A DNA stretch of 64,000 bases from Petrimonas mucosa (GCF_900095795.1 NZ_LT608328.1:2101001-2165000), one strand, 5' to 3'; shown: positions 1 to 9,228, counted from the stretch's first letter. Made by a program: numbers and translations. Notes: generated by a model from the sequence alone, not told the origin.

Positions 1-1968
1 CTCGTCATACCCGACATATCCGGGAGGTGCCCCGATCAGCCGGGTTGCACTGAACTTCTCCTGATACTCGCTCATGTCGATACGGGTCATCATGTTCTCG
101 TCGTCGAACAGGTAGTCGGCCAGCGCCTTTGCCAGCTCGGTCTTACCCACCCCGGTCGTCCCCAGAAAGATGAACGAGCCGATTGGCCGTTTCGGATCAT
201 TCAATCCGGCACGGTTACGGCGCACGGCATCGGCAACAGCTGTAATGGCCTCTTCCTGTCCAACAACCCGCTTATGCAACTCCTCCTCCAGGTGAAGCAG
301 CTTCTCCCGTTCGCTCTGCAGCATCCGGGTCACCGGGATTCCAGTCCAACGCGAAACCACGCCGGCGATATCTTCAGCATCCACCTCCTCCTTGATCATG
401 GCACTGTCGCCCTGTGTTTCATGCAACCGGTTCTTCAGTTCTTCAATCTCGGCCTCCTTTTCCTTGATCTTTCCATACCGCAGTTCGGCAACCTTTCCGT
501 AGTCTCCTTCACGCTCGGCCTTTTCTGCCTGGAACTTGGCATCCTCTATGTCGATCTTGTTCTGCTGAATACGGTTGATCAGCTCCTTCTCCGATTGCCA
601 CCGTGCTTTCAGCACACTCTCCTCTTCGCGAAGGTTCTCAATCTGCCTGGTGAGCATCTCCTCCTTTGCCGTATCGTTTTCGCGACGGATCGCTTCACGT
701 TCGATCTCCAACTGCTTGATACGGCGCATGATCTCATCCAGTTCATACGGTACCGAGTCTACCTCCATCCGCAACTTGGCAGCAGCCTCGTCCATCAGGT
801 CGATCGCCTTGTCCGGCAGGAACCGGTCGGTAATATACCGGTGCGACAACTGTACCGCCGCGATGATCGCCTCATCCTTGATTCTCACCTTGTGGTGGTT
901 TTCATACCGCTCCTTCAAACCACGGAGTATGGAGATGCTGTCAGGCTCGGACGGTTCATCCACCATCACGGTCTGGAAACGTCGTTCAAGAGCCTTGTCC
1001 TTCTCGAAATATTTCTGGTATTCGTCGAGCGTGGTGGCACCTATCGCACGCAACTCACCCCTGGCCAACGCAGGCTTCAGGATGTTTGCGGCATCCATGG
1101 CTCCTTCGCTTTTTCCAGCCCCTACAAGGGTATGAATCTCGTCGATAAAGAGAATAACTTCCCCATCGGCTTTCACCACCTCGTTCACTACCGATTTCAA
1201 CCGCTCTTCGAACTCCCCCTTATATTTGGCACCGGCAATGAGGGCTCCCATATCGAGTGAATAGATCTCCTTGCTTTTGAGGTTCTCGGGTACGTCTCCC
1301 CGAACGATACGGTGTGCGATACCCTCGGCGATGGCGGTCTTTCCCGTTCCCGGTTCGCCGATAAGAATGGGGTTATTCTTGGTGCGGCGGCTCAGGATCT
1401 GGAGTACACGGCGAATCTCCTCATCACGGCCGATCACAGGGTCGAGTTTGCCGTTCCTGGCCCTGTCGTTCAGGTTAACGGCGTATTTCCCCAGGGATTG
1501 ATAGGTGTCCTCTGCCGACGGGCTGGTCACCTTCTCGCCTTTGCGCAACTCCCTGATTGCAGTCTCAAGCCCGTTCTGCGAGATTCCGGCATTTTTCATC
1601 AATTGCGATGCACCGTTCTTCTCGCTGATCATCGCCAGTAAAAGATGTTCCAGCGCCACAAACTGGTCGCCCATCCTGTTCGCAACATCCACAGAATGCT
1701 GGAAGACCGCATTGGTCTCCCGACTCAACATCGGATCTCCACCCGAAACACGCGGATAGGATTCGATCTCCCTATTCAATGCTGTCTCCAGGTTTCTCAC
1801 GTTCACGCCAAGTTTCTGAAACAGAAAGCCGGTAACGTTTTCACCAACCAGCATTACAGCTTTTAGCAGGTGCGCAGGCTCAATCATCTGCTGATTGTTG
1901 GCCTGAGCCAGTTCGATGGCCTTTTGCACTGCCTCCTGCGACTTGATTGTAAAGTTATTGAAGTTCAT
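1..1968 (-). CDS. clpB: ATP-dependent chaperone ClpB, C-terminus cut by window edge
   Basis: This is a Hsp100 disaggregase that works with DnaK to pull apart protein aggregates in the cytoplasm. About 656 of roughly 860 residues lie in the window, and the frame stays open to position 1. Visible in order: a double Clp N domain, the first AAA+ module with Walker A GEPGTGKT, the long coiled-coil middle domain (about residues 400-530) that marks ClpB rather than ClpA or ClpC, and the second AAA+ module with Walker A GTTGVGKT. The ATG at 1968 gives the usual ClpB start, [13 protein letters not shown]. No CIRCE-like heat-shock operator was seen upstream. Family assignment is firm. Confidence 0.97.
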   Translation of the reverse strand, partial: MNFNNFTIKSQEAVQKAIELAQANNQQMIEPAHLLKAVMLVGENVTGFLFQKLGVNVRNLETALNREIESYPRVSGGDPMLSRETNAVFQHSVDVANRMGDQFVALEHLLLAMISEKNGASQLMKNAGISQNGLETAIRELRKGEKVTSPSAEDTYQSLGKYAVNLNDRARNGKLDPVIGRDEEIRRVLQILSRRTKNNPILIGEPGTGKTAIAEGIAHRIVRGDVPENLKSKEIYSLDMGALIAGAKYKGEFEERLKSVVNEVVKADGEVILFIDEIHTLVGAGKSEGAMDAANILKPALARGELRAIGATTLDEYQKYFEKDKALERRFQTVMVDEPSEPDSISILRGLKERYENHHKVRIKDEAIIAAVQLSHRYITDRFLPDKAIDLMDEAAAKLRMEVDSVPYELDEIMRRIKQLEIEREAIRRENDTAKEEMLTRQIENLREEESVLKARWQSEKELINRIQQNKIDIEDAKFQAEKAEREGDYGKVAELRYGKIKEKEAEIEELKNRLHETQGDSAMIKEEVDAEDIAGVVSRWTGIPVTRMLQSEREKLLHLEEELHKRVVGQEEAITAVADAVRRNRAGLNDPKRPIGSFIFLGTTGVGKTELAKALADYLFDDENMMTRIDMSEYQEKFSATRLIGAPPGYVGYDE

Positions 1969-2105
1969 ATGTTGTATATTTATTTGTTCTATATAATGGG
2001 TTGACCGCAGCTACGGTCGGCTCGTCGGTCTACAACCTGCTCAGGACAATTACCTTGCCAAAGAGAAATTTATGACGATTTGGCAGGAGTTGAGATCGAA
2101 TTTCT

Positions 2106-2113
2106 TATTTTTG
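2106..2113 (+). promoter_or_regulatory. Possible -7 element for the hemolysin III gene
   Basis: TATTTTTG matches TAnnTTTG about 70 nt before the ATG at 2184. The nearest TTTG (2079-2082) is 23 bp away, longer than the usual 19 bp, so the match is partial. Confidence 0.35.
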
Positions 2114-2183
2114 TGAACCGAAACTGATCTGTTGAAAAACAGGGTTTGGAAACGGAGCAGGAAGATGGTAAAACTATCGAACA

Positions 2184-2843
2184 ATGAGTAACGAAAAATT
2201 CTACACTCCAAGAGAGGAGAAGGCAAACTACCTCACCCACGCTGCCGGTGTCGTGATGGCGCTGGTTGCAACCATCATCCTGATCTACAAGGCAACCGTT
2301 GCCGATAACCGCTGGGCTATGCTCGCCTACTCCATTTTCGGCTTCGGAATGGTAGCCTGCATGCTCTCCTCCACCTTATACCATTTTGTGAAGGAGCCTA
2401 AGCGAAAGGCGCAGTATCGTCACTTCGACCATGCAAGTATCTACCTGCTGATTGCGGCCAGCTACTCGCCCTTTACGCTGATTCTGCTACGTGAGGAGCA
2501 GTTCTGGGGCTGGTTGCTGTTCGCACTGGTCTGGAGCATCGCTGTTGTAGGCATTGCCATCAGTTTTGGTCAACTGAAGAGAAACAGCCACCTGAAAACC
2601 GCATCTTACGTTATTATGGGCTTGGTGATTCTAATTGCCTTTAAACCGCTCATTGAAACTGCAAATGAAAAAGGGTGCATCGAGGTGGTCTGGTGGCTGG
2701 TATCGGGCGGGCTCTTCTACATTGCCGGTGCCATTATCTACGCTACGGCCGGGCGGGAGTTTATTCACGCCATATTTCATCTCTTTGTTCTCTTGGGACT
2801 GGCATGCCATATCATCGGCGCTTCTATCATTCCTCTTGGTTGA
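2184..2843 (+). CDS. Hemolysin III family (PAQR-like) membrane protein
   Basis: The protein is 219 residues with about seven hydrophobic segments, the usual size and layout of the HlyIII/YqfA branch of the PAQR superfamily. It carries the conserved histidines expected for a metal site: HFDHAS in the first third and HAIFHLF near the C-terminus. These proteins sit in the inner membrane; proposed roles are membrane homeostasis or a hydrolase-like activity, and the hemolysin name is historical. It stands alone between the divergent clpB and the nitric oxide reductase gene. Family is secure; molecular role is not known. Confidence 0.9.
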   Translation: MSNEKFYTPREEKANYLTHAAGVVMALVATIILIYKATVADNRWAMLAYSIFGFGMVACMLSSTLYHFVKEPKRKAQYRHFDHASIYLLIAASYSPFTLILLREEQFWGWLLFALVWSIAVVGIAISFGQLKRNSHLKTASYVIMGLVILIAFKPLIETANEKGCIEVVWWLVSGGLFYIAGAIIYATAGREFIHAIFHLFVLLGLACHIIGASIIPLG

Positions 2844-2874
2844 GTGAAGTTTTTTACAAAAAAAAATATTTTCT

Positions 2875-2905
2875 TTTGTTTGTATCAAATAGAGAGATAT
2901 ATTTG
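2875..2905 (+). promoter_or_regulatory. Bacteroidetes-type promoter for nitric oxide reductase
   Basis: TTTG at 2875-2878, a 19-bp spacer and TATATTTG at 2898-2905 match the sigma-ABfr consensus exactly. Transcription would begin near 2910, leaving a leader of about 200 nt before the ATG at 3108. Confidence 0.7.
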
Positions 2906-3107
2906 CAGAGAGAGCATCGCAAATTTTCTCAAGGGGTTGACTCATTTTCACCGGAACAAATGGCGATAAATGAGAGCGAGCGATATCATATTGACTGGTT
3001 ACCTACCTAGAAACGAATCTACAGGTTCTACTGATGTAGTTTTTTTAAACTAACTTCCGGCACTTTTATCCAAAATTGATCAAGCTGTTGATTTAACGCA
3101 TTTAGTT

Positions 3108-5336
3108 ATGACTCACAGAAAACTATGGACTGCATTCTTTCTGGTAGTGGGGATCTCATTTGCCGTCTTGTTGTTCTACGGCAATCAGATCTACCAGAAA
3201 GCGCCGCCAATCCCTGAAAAGGTATTGGATGAATCTGGCAACGTTCTCTTCACCGGAAACAACATCAGGGAGGGGCAGAACGTATGGCAAAGTATGGGAG
3301 GACAGGAGGTGGGAACGGTCTGGGGACACGGAGCCTATGTTGCACCAGACTGGACGGCCGACTATCTCCATCGTGAAGCGCAATACCTGCTGAACAAGTG
3401 GTCGGGTGGCAATTTTGAATCGAAAAGTTCTGAAGAGAAAGCGCTGTTGGAAAAGCGGCTCCAGAATTTTTTACGGAGGAATACCTACGACGACCGCTCC
3501 AGAACACTGACACTTTCGGCAGAAAGGATTGAAGCCTTTGAACACAACAAGCAACACTACACCTCGCTGTTTATGGATGATCCTGCATTGGACGCGCTCC
3601 GTTCAGCCTATGCCATCCCCAAGAATGCCATCAGGGACGACAAGAGAATGGAACGGATGGTTCAATTCTTCTTCTGGGCATCCTGGGCCTGCGTAACGGA
3701 ACGACCCGGCGAGAATATAACCTATACCCACAACTGGCCCAACGATGCCCAGATTGGGAATGTGCCGACAGGCGATCTGATCATCTGGACCGGATTCAGC
3801 ATCATCATGCTGCTGATCGGCATCGGTATTCTTGTCTTCGTACAGGCGCGCTCGCAACAGGAGGAGGTGTTGAAACCGGTAAAGGACCCCTTGATGAATC
3901 TGGCTATCACTCCATCGATGCGGGCAACGAAAAAGTATTTCTGGGTGGTGAACATCCTGATACTGGTCCAGGTAATGTTGGGCATCCTCACCGCCCACTA
4001 CGGAGTGGAGGGTGATTCGCTATACGGCATCAACATTGCAGGCTTCCTTCCCTACTCCATCACACGTACCTGGCACGTCCAGATTGCCATCTTCTGGATA
4101 GCCAGCGCCTGGCTGGCAACCGGTCTCTATATCGCCCCGTCGTTGAGCGGAAAAGATCCGAAATTCCAGAAACTCGGGGTAAATATCCTCTTTATCGCCC
4201 TGCTCATCGTGGTTGCCGGTTCACTGGCCGGACAATGGTTCGGCGTCATGCAGCGGATGGGCCTGGTAGAGAATTTCTGGTTTGGACATCAGGGTTACGA
4301 ATATGTCGACCTGGGAAGATTCTGGCAATTGCTGCTTGTTGTGGGCCTCTTTCTCTGGTTTACACTGATGATCCGCCCCATCATCCCTATCATCTCGAAA
4401 GGGACAAACGAAAGAGGGCTGCTGATACTCTTCCTGATCTCCTGTTTTGCCATCGCACTATTTTATGCGGCAGGCTTGATGTGGGGAAGGACCACCAACC
4501 TGGCCATTGCCGAATATTGGCGCTGGTGGGTTGTGCATTTGTGGGTTGAGGGATTTTTCGAAGTATTTGCCACTGTGGTTGCCGCCTTCCTCTTCACCCG
4601 GATGGGCTTGCTAAGAATTGGATCGGCAACCAACAACGTGCTCTTCTCAACCATCATCTTTCTTTCGGGAGGAATCCTGGGAACATTCCACCATCTCTAT
4701 TTCACCGGAACGCCCACGGCGGTAATGGCACTGGGTGCCACGTTCAGTGCGTTGGAGGTTATTCCGCTGGTGTTGATAGGGTTTGAAGCCTTTCACAATT
4801 ACCGGATGAGCAAGTCGACCGCCTGGCTGGCGGACTACAAATGGCCCATCTATTTCCTGTTGTCTGTAGCCTTCTGGAACTTCCTGGGAGCCGGCATTTT
4901 CGGTTTTATCATCAACCCTCCCATCGCACTCTACTACATGCAGGGATTGAATACGACACCCGTTCATGGACATGCAGCACTCTTCGGTGTCTATGGCATG
5001 TTGGGAATCGGATTGATGCTGTTTGTGCTTCGAGGTATGTACCGCAAGCAGGTCTGGAACGACAAGGTGATCAGATTCACCTTCTGGACACTGAACATCG
5101 GACTGCTGCTGATGGTGGTCGTAAGCCTGCTGCCCGTAGGGTTGATGCAGACATTTGCCAGCGTAAACCACGGGATGTGGTATGCACGTTCGGCAGAATT
5201 CATGCAACAACCGGTGGTCAATCTGTTCAAATGGTCCCGGATTATCGGCGACACAATATTCGGCATCGGCTCGATTTCGCTTTTCCTGTTCGTTTATCAA
5301 CTGACGACCAGAAAAGAAAAGCCTCCAGTTGATTAA
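3108..5336 (+). CDS. norZ: Quinol-dependent nitric oxide reductase (qNOR)
   Basis: This enzyme reduces nitric oxide to nitrous oxide with electrons from menaquinol in the cytoplasmic membrane. At 742 residues it has the single-chain qNOR layout: an N-terminal hydrophobic anchor, a soluble domain (about 40-215) that resembles cytochrome c but shows no CxxCH heme motif, and a 12-helix NorB core. Core ligands are visible: WHVQIAIF (His about 323), VVHLWVEGFFE (His 477 and Glu 481), FHHLYFTG (paired His 528-529, expected FeB ligands) and the VHGHAALFG loop near 620. No nor accessory genes or other denitrification genes are nearby, which suggests NO detoxification rather than respiration. A strong promoter and long leader precede it. 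Confidence 0.95.
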   Translation: MTHRKLWTAFFLVVGISFAVLLFYGNQIYQKAPPIPEKVLDESGNVLFTGNNIREGQNVWQSMGGQEVGTVWGHGAYVAPDWTADYLHREAQYLLNKWSGGNFESKSSEEKALLEKRLQNFLRRNTYDDRSRTLTLSAERIEAFEHNKQHYTSLFMDDPALDALRSAYAIPKNAIRDDKRMERMVQFFFWASWACVTERPGENITYTHNWPNDAQIGNVPTGDLIIWTGFSIIMLLIGIGILVFVQARSQQEEVLKPVKDPLMNLAITPSMRATKKYFWVVNILILVQVMLGILTAHYGVEGDSLYGINIAGFLPYSITRTWHVQIAIFWIASAWLATGLYIAPSLSGKDPKFQKLGVNILFIALLIVVAGSLAGQWFGVMQRMGLVENFWFGHQGYEYVDLGRFWQLLLVVGLFLWFTLMIRPIIPIISKGTNERGLLILFLISCFAIALFYAAGLMWGRTTNLAIAEYWRWWVVHLWVEGFFEVFATVVAAFLFTRMGLLRIGSATNNVLFSTIIFLSGGILGTFHHLYFTGTPTAVMALGATFSALEVIPLVLIGFEAFHNYRMSKSTAWLADYKWPIYFLLSVAFWNFLGAGIFGFIINPPIALYYMQGLNTTPVHGHAALFGVYGMLGIGLMLFVLRGMYRKQVWNDKVIRFTFWTLNIGLLLMVVVSLLPVGLMQTFASVNHGMWYARSAEFMQQPVVNLFKWSRIIGDTIFGIGSISLFLFVYQLTTRKEKPPVD

Positions 5337-5349
5337 CCGCTTCATCCAA

Positions 5350-5388
5350 GGGTTGTATCTCCGCTCACACCAGTAGGAGGTGCAACCC
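5350..5388 (+). terminator. Hairpin after norZ
   Basis: GGGTTG (5350-5355) pairs with CAACCC (5383-5388), with an inner CTCC/GGAG match. No T-run follows directly, so this may be an inefficient terminator or a 3' stabilising hairpin. Confidence 0.45.
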
Positions 5389-5447
5389 GCTATTCTCCCA
5401 GCCACATTTCTTGCCGTTTTTTTATCCCGAAATCCGATTCCTGTTGC

Positions 5448-5455
5448 TATCTTTG
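5448..5455 (+). promoter_or_regulatory. Possible -7 element for thiamine pyrophosphokinase
   Basis: TATCTTTG lies 17 nt before the ATG at 5472. No TTTG is found 19 bp upstream. The position fits a very short leader. Confidence 0.4.
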
Positions 5456-5471
5456 CAACAAACCTTCCACA

Positions 5472-6110
5472 ATGAGATCAGGAAAGAGAGACGACGGTTC
5501 CACGGCGATAATTGTAGCAAACGGCAACTATCCACGCCATCCTCTACCGTTATCGGTAATTGAACAGGCACCTTACATCGTCTGTTGCGACGGGGCAGCC
5601 AACCATTTTATAGAAGCCGGCGGCTCCCCTGATGCGATCGTGGGCGATTGCGACTCCATCTCTTTCGAAAACAGGATCCGTTTTGCAGACCGGATATTTC
5701 CCGACGGCGAACAGGAGAGCAACGACCTGACCAAGTCGGTCCGTTTCTGTTTGGAGCGGGGCAGAAAAAATATCGTGATCGTGGCGGGGACCGGGTTACG
5801 TGAAGACCACACCTTGGGAAACATCTCGCTCCTTGCCGATTACCAGGTGGAGGCCAATGTGAAAATGATTACCGATTACGGTATCTTTACCCCTATCCGG
5901 TCGAGAACCACCTTCCACAGTTTTGCCGGCGAGCAGGTCTCCCTCTTTTCCATCGACCGGAAACCCATCACCACCACCGGATTGAAATATCCCATAGTGA
6001 ACAGGGTCCTGGACAACTGGTGGCAGGGTACGTTGAACGAATCGCTAGGTGACAGTTTTACGGTGGATAGCTGCGGTAAGGTTATCGTTTTTCAGGTATT
6101 CGGTTGCTGA
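5472..6110 (+). CDS. Thiamine pyrophosphokinase
   Basis: The enzyme transfers pyrophosphate from ATP to thiamine, giving the cofactor thiamine diphosphate directly. The 212-residue protein has the family pattern: CCDGAANH, then GDCDSI with the metal and ATP-binding acidic residues, the QESNDLTKS segment, and GLREDHTLGN, followed by a C-terminal beta-sandwich that binds thiamine. It probably has its own promoter and converges with recO, whose stop lies 6 nt away. The cofactor is needed by the E1 subunits encoded near 47-48 kb, although that link is only metabolic. No TPP riboswitch was recognised upstream. Confidence 0.93.
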   Translation: MRSGKRDDGSTAIIVANGNYPRHPLPLSVIEQAPYIVCCDGAANHFIEAGGSPDAIVGDCDSISFENRIRFADRIFPDGEQESNDLTKSVRFCLERGRKNIVIVAGTGLREDHTLGNISLLADYQVEANVKMITDYGIFTPIRSRTTFHSFAGEQVSLFSIDRKPITTTGLKYPIVNRVLDNWWQGTLNESLGDSFTVDSCGKVIVFQVFGC

Positions 6111-6115
6111 CTGCA

Positions 6116-6838
6116 TCAGTGCAGCTCTCGGAGCACTTCAAGCGACCGGATCGACTGGAAATCGTAGAGGTGCAACCTGTAGTAGGTCAGCAGCCTGTCG
6201 ATAATCAGGTTCCTGTCGTTCCGCGAGAGGCGAAAGAGGTGCATGTTGGAGAAATTTATTCGGGTAAGGAGATGGAGATAGGCACTTTCCCGCTCGTTCA
6301 GGAGATACTGGTGAGTCGGGCTCCGATAGGTAAACTCCCCGTTGAGCATATCAAAATAGCACCCCCGGGTATAATTTTCCAGATTGGGGTAGATTCCCAA
6401 AAACCGTGTAAGACCCAAGAGAAACGTCAGATGAAAATTGGCCAGACCCCTTTTCGTCCTTTCAAGCACCTCGATAGCCTGTTTCAGGTAATCGAACAGC
6501 ACCTCATTGTTGTCGGTCTCCCGCAACACTTTCGACAAAAATTCAGAGAGGAAGAGCGTCAGCGAAACCTTGACCGGGTTTGAGCCGATTTCGAACAGCA
6601 ATGTTTGCCGGTCGACCTCCTTCAGCCGCTGAATATCACGCAGCGGAAGATGTTCTACCTCCATATTCAATATCGAGAGCGGCGTAAAAAGCGCCGTGTT
6701 GATCTTTGAACGCCGGCCGCGTGTTTTGGGCAGCAGGTAGGAAACAGGGCCAAAATCGCGTGTAAAGAGGTGCGTAATGGCATATTTGTCGTTATATCCG
6801 GCATTGCTCAACACAATGCCCTCTGTCTTGTAGAGCAT
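6116..6838 (-). CDS. recO: DNA repair protein RecO
   Basis: RecO helps RecR load RecA on SSB-coated single strands during gap repair. The 240-residue length and the N-terminal OB-fold, with the start MLYKTEGIVLSNAGYNDK, match the family; the helical C-terminal half follows. The four-cysteine zinc site of some RecO proteins is not evident; a lone cysteine in TRGCYFD is the only clear candidate. The gene is alone, read toward the convergent thiamine pyrophosphokinase, with an unusual repeat-rich region upstream (6874-6995). Confidence 0.92.
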   Translation of the reverse strand: MLYKTEGIVLSNAGYNDKYAITHLFTRDFGPVSYLLPKTRGRRSKINTALFTPLSILNMEVEHLPLRDIQRLKEVDRQTLLFEIGSNPVKVSLTLFLSEFLSKVLRETDNNEVLFDYLKQAIEVLERTKRGLANFHLTFLLGLTRFLGIYPNLENYTRGCYFDMLNGEFTYRSPTHQYLLNERESAYLHLLTRINFSNMHLFRLSRNDRNLIIDRLLTYYRLHLYDFQSIRSLEVLRELH

Positions 6839-6873
6839 TTCAGTGATGCTGGTGAAAGTTGATAAGATAATTT

Positions 6874-6975
6874 AAGTTTCGCATGCTCTGTATACAGCTA
6901 AATTATCGAGTGACAATGTTTTGTGGATCTCATCTTTAGCTGTTTCTACCCAATTTTTTTGAACATGCGAAAGTT
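6874..6975. repeat. Nested inverted repeats upstream of recO
   Basis: The outer arms AAGTTTCGCATG (6874-6885) and CATGCGAAAGTT (6964-6975) pair at 11 of 12 positions. The inner arms ACAGCTAAA (6894-6902) and TTTAGCTGT (6935-6943) pair perfectly. Together they can fold into a long interrupted hairpin of about 100 nt. It lies between the rplS terminator and recO, so it could be part of the recO leader, a small RNA or a decayed mobile-element palindrome. Confidence 0.6.
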
Positions 6976-6995
6976 CAGTAAGAAAGTTCAGTAAG
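6970..6995. repeat. Perfect 13-bp tandem duplication
   Basis: AAAGTTCAGTAAG occurs twice in direct succession (6970-6982 and 6983-6995), overlapping the right arm of the inverted repeat and ending just before the rplS terminator. Confidence 0.8.
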
Positions 6996-7001
6996 ATAAA
7001 A

Positions 7002-7027
7002 AACGCCCCGATAAAGTTCGGAGCGTT
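7002..7027 (-). terminator. Rho-independent terminator of rplS
   Basis: Read on the minus strand, AACGCTCCGA pairs with TCGGGGCGTT (10 bp with one G-U) around a short loop and is followed by a T-run. It begins about 20 nt after the rplS stop. Confidence 0.85.
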
Positions 7028-7048
7028 CGGGTGTTTGTTCTAATTTTA

Positions 7049-7399
7049 TTAAAACGTTTTCTTTTTGATGCGGGCTGCTTTTCCGCGCAACTGACGGAGA
7101 TAGTAGAGCTTGGTTCTCCTGACCTTTCCTTCGCTGTTAACCGTAATACTATCGATGAAGGGAGAGTTGATGGGGAAGATACGCTCAACGCCGATGTTAT
7201 CCGACATTTTGCGAACCGTGAACCGCTTGTTATCGCCCTGACCAGAAATGCGGATAACTACTCCGCGGTATTGCTGGATACGCTCCTTGTTACCTTCCAC
7301 AATACGGTAAGCAACCGTTATGGTGTCGCCGCTCTTGAACTTGGGCCATTCTTTCTTTCCCGTGGCGAAAGACTCTTCTGCAATTTTAATTAAATCCAT
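7049..7399 (-). CDS. rplS: 50S ribosomal protein L19
   Basis: L19 sits at the 30S-50S interface of the ribosome. The 116-residue protein shows the family core, including FKSGDTITVAYRIVEGNK and the basic end RGKAARIKKK. It is a single-gene unit here, with a good -7 element about 90 nt upstream and a clear terminator downstream. The common rpsP-rimM-trmD neighbours are absent, as is usual in Bacteroidetes. Confidence 0.97.
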   Translation of the reverse strand: MDLIKIAEESFATGKKEWPKFKSGDTITVAYRIVEGNKERIQQYRGVVIRISGQGDNKRFTVRKMSDNIGVERIFPINSPFIDSITVNSEGKVRRTKLYYLRQLRGKAARIKKKTF

Positions 7400-7484
7400 T
7401 GTTATTAAAAGCTTTATGTTAATATTTAACTCACAGGACGCAATATAACGATAACGAATCGACAGAGATTGCGCAAAGCGGTTG

Positions 7485-7492
7485 CAAAGGTA
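7485..7492 (-). promoter_or_regulatory. -7 promoter element for rplS
   Basis: On the minus strand this reads TACCTTTG, matching TAnnTTTG. A TTGTG lies near the -33 position. The implied leader to the ATG at 7399 is about 80 nt. Confidence 0.5.
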
Positions 7493-7553
7493 ACAATAAT
7501 TATTTAAATCACAATGAGGTGATTCTTTTTATTCGTAAAAATAGTTGCCCTCG

Positions 7554-7584
7554 TTGTTTAAGTGACAAAATTGGCGTATTTTTG
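7554..7584 (+). promoter_or_regulatory. Promoter for the split 5'-nucleotidase operon
   Basis: TTG at 7554-7556, a 20-bp gap and TATTTTTG at 7577-7584 give a good Bacteroidetes promoter, about 33 nt before the ATG at 7618. Confidence 0.55.
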
Positions 7585-7617
7585 ACAACATAAAATTAAA
7601 ATAACCTACTCAAAAGG

Positions 7618-8373
7618 ATGAACAGACAACCCATTGCTCTAGTTATTGCCGCTACCTTGCTGATTTCATGCAGTTCGCGCCAATACAGGATAAGTAACAT
7701 GAGCGGCACCGTTGTGGAGATGGATAGCCGTTTCGATAACAACCCAGACAAAAAGATGGTGGCTTTGGTGCAGAAATACAAAACCGAACTCGATCGCGAG
7801 ATGAGCGAGGTGATTGGTACTTCATCACAGTTGCTGGATTATGGCCGTCCCGAAAGCCTGCTCACCAACCTCACTTCCGATGTGATGAAACTCTACGGTG
7901 ACGAACAGGTTTCGGGTGGTGTAGACGTAGCCATCATGAATGTACACGGACATCGGGCCAATATGCCGAAAGGGAACATCACGGTCAGGGACCTCTATGA
8001 GATCTACTCTTTTGACAACTCCATCACTTTTCTCGAACTGAAAGGCTCCGACCTGAAGAAGATCTTTGATGCCTATGCCTGGATTGGCGGAGCAGGAATC
8101 TCTTCCAACGTGAAACTGACGATCAAGGAGAGAAAGGTCAGCTCGGTTACGGTTGACGGCTTGCCCGTTGATGAAAACAGGGTTTACAAGATTTCAACGC
8201 TCGACTATCTTGCCGACGGCAATAACGACATGGATGCGTTGCGTAACGCGATTAAAGTTACCCATACGGGCATTACGCTCCGCGACGTGATGATCGATTA
8301 TGTGAAGGAGCAGACACGACAAGGGAGCGAGATCACCTCCCGGCTAGATGGCAGAATAACCGTTATTGAATAA
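7618..8373 (+). CDS. 5'-nucleotidase C-terminal domain lipoprotein
   Basis: The protein is 251 residues, and its signal sequence ends in the lipobox LISC, so it should be a periplasmic or surface lipoprotein. The rest matches the 5'-nucleotidase C-terminal (substrate-binding) domain: the GGVDVAIMNVHG segment, the ITVRDLYEIYSFDN stretch that helps form the nucleoside pocket, and the YKISTLDYLADGN stretch. The catalytic metallophosphatase domain is absent and is encoded by the next gene, 13 nt downstream. The two products probably work as one split enzyme that removes phosphate from extracellular nucleotides; that cooperation is inferred from gene order. Confidence 0.9.
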   Translation: MNRQPIALVIAATLLISCSSRQYRISNMSGTVVEMDSRFDNNPDKKMVALVQKYKTELDREMSEVIGTSSQLLDYGRPESLLTNLTSDVMKLYGDEQVSGGVDVAIMNVHGHRANMPKGNITVRDLYEIYSFDNSITFLELKGSDLKKIFDAYAWIGGAGISSNVKLTIKERKVSSVTVDGLPVDENRVYKISTLDYLADGNNDMDALRNAIKVTHTGITLRDVMIDYVKEQTRQGSEITSRLDGRITVIE

Positions 8374-8386
8374 CCGTCAACATCCT

Positions 8387-9226
8387 ATGAATAAAAAATA
8401 TTTTACCTTTTTGTTTTTCGCCCTTTTTGCGTGCGTTACCGTTCTCTTTGGACAAAAGAAGATTGTCATCATCCATACTAACGACACACATAGCCGTATT
8501 GAACCTCTTCCAGAAACTGACCGTTATGCCGCAAATAAAGGCGGGGTTGTCCGCAGGATGAGTTTTATCGGGCAGGTAAGAAAAGAGAACCGGAACGTTC
8601 TGCTCCTGGATGCGGGAGATTTTCTGCAGGGAACCCCCTACTTCAATCTCTTCAAAGGGGAGGTTGAAACCGAAGCGATGAACCTGATGCAGTACGATGC
8701 GGCCACGCTCGGGAACCACGAGTTCGACTATGGACTGGAGACCCTGGAACAGGTAGTACGCCGTGCCAAGTTTCCGATCATCAGCAGCAATTATGACTTC
8801 TCCAAAACCTCGTTGAAGGGTCTGATCAAACCCTACCTGATTCTTAAAAGGGATGGAGTAAAGATCGGGGTGATCGCCGTCAATGTTCAACCCAAGGGGC
8901 TGATTGCTTCGGGCAACTACAATGGGATGAAGTATCTCCCGCCCGAAAAGGTGGCCAACGAACTGGCCCTGATGCTGAAAACGGTCTACAGGTGCGACAT
9001 GGTCATCTGCCTGTCGCACCTGGGATACACCTCGGACAAGCAATTTGTGAGTAAAACAAGAAATATCGATATTGTGATCGGCGGTCACAGCCACACCAAC
9101 ATGAAGGCGCCCGAGATGGTGAAAAATATCGATGAGGAGGAGGTACTGATTTTTCAAACTGCAGGGAGAGGGTCTCATATCGGGAGGATCGATGTGGAAC
9201 TCGAAAAAGTGAATAGAAGAGAGTGA
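8387..9226 (+). CDS. 5'-nucleotidase N-terminal (metallophosphatase) domain protein
   Basis: This is the catalytic half of a 5'-nucleotidase/UshA-type enzyme. Metal-site motifs appear in order: HTNDTHSRIEP, DAGDFLQGTP, GNHEFDYG, and GGHSHTN near the end. The ATG at 8387 gives a clean signal peptide (MNKKYFTFLFFALFA); an in-frame TTG at 8366 overlaps the upstream gene and is less likely. The protein stops where the family would continue into its C-terminal domain, which is encoded just upstream, so the domain order is reversed compared with fused enzymes. Confidence 0.92.
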   Translation: MNKKYFTFLFFALFACVTVLFGQKKIVIIHTNDTHSRIEPLPETDRYAANKGGVVRRMSFIGQVRKENRNVLLLDAGDFLQGTPYFNLFKGEVETEAMNLMQYDAATLGNHEFDYGLETLEQVVRRAKFPIISSNYDFSKTSLKGLIKPYLILKRDGVKIGVIAVNVQPKGLIASGNYNGMKYLPPEKVANELALMLKTVYRCDMVICLSHLGYTSDKQFVSKTRNIDIVIGGHSHTNMKAPEMVKNIDEEEVLIFQTAGRGSHIGRIDVELEKVNRRE

Positions 9227-9228
9227 TC

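Noticed and set aside
3075-3100. TTGATCAA and a nearby TTGAT as an FNR/NnrR site before norZ
   Set aside because: The halves are in direct orientation, not TTGAT-N4-ATCAA, so this is not a convincing operator.
8363-9178. Minus-strand frame of 271 codons opposite the metallophosphatase
   Set aside because: The plus strand encodes all metallophosphatase motifs; the antisense frame has no family resemblance.
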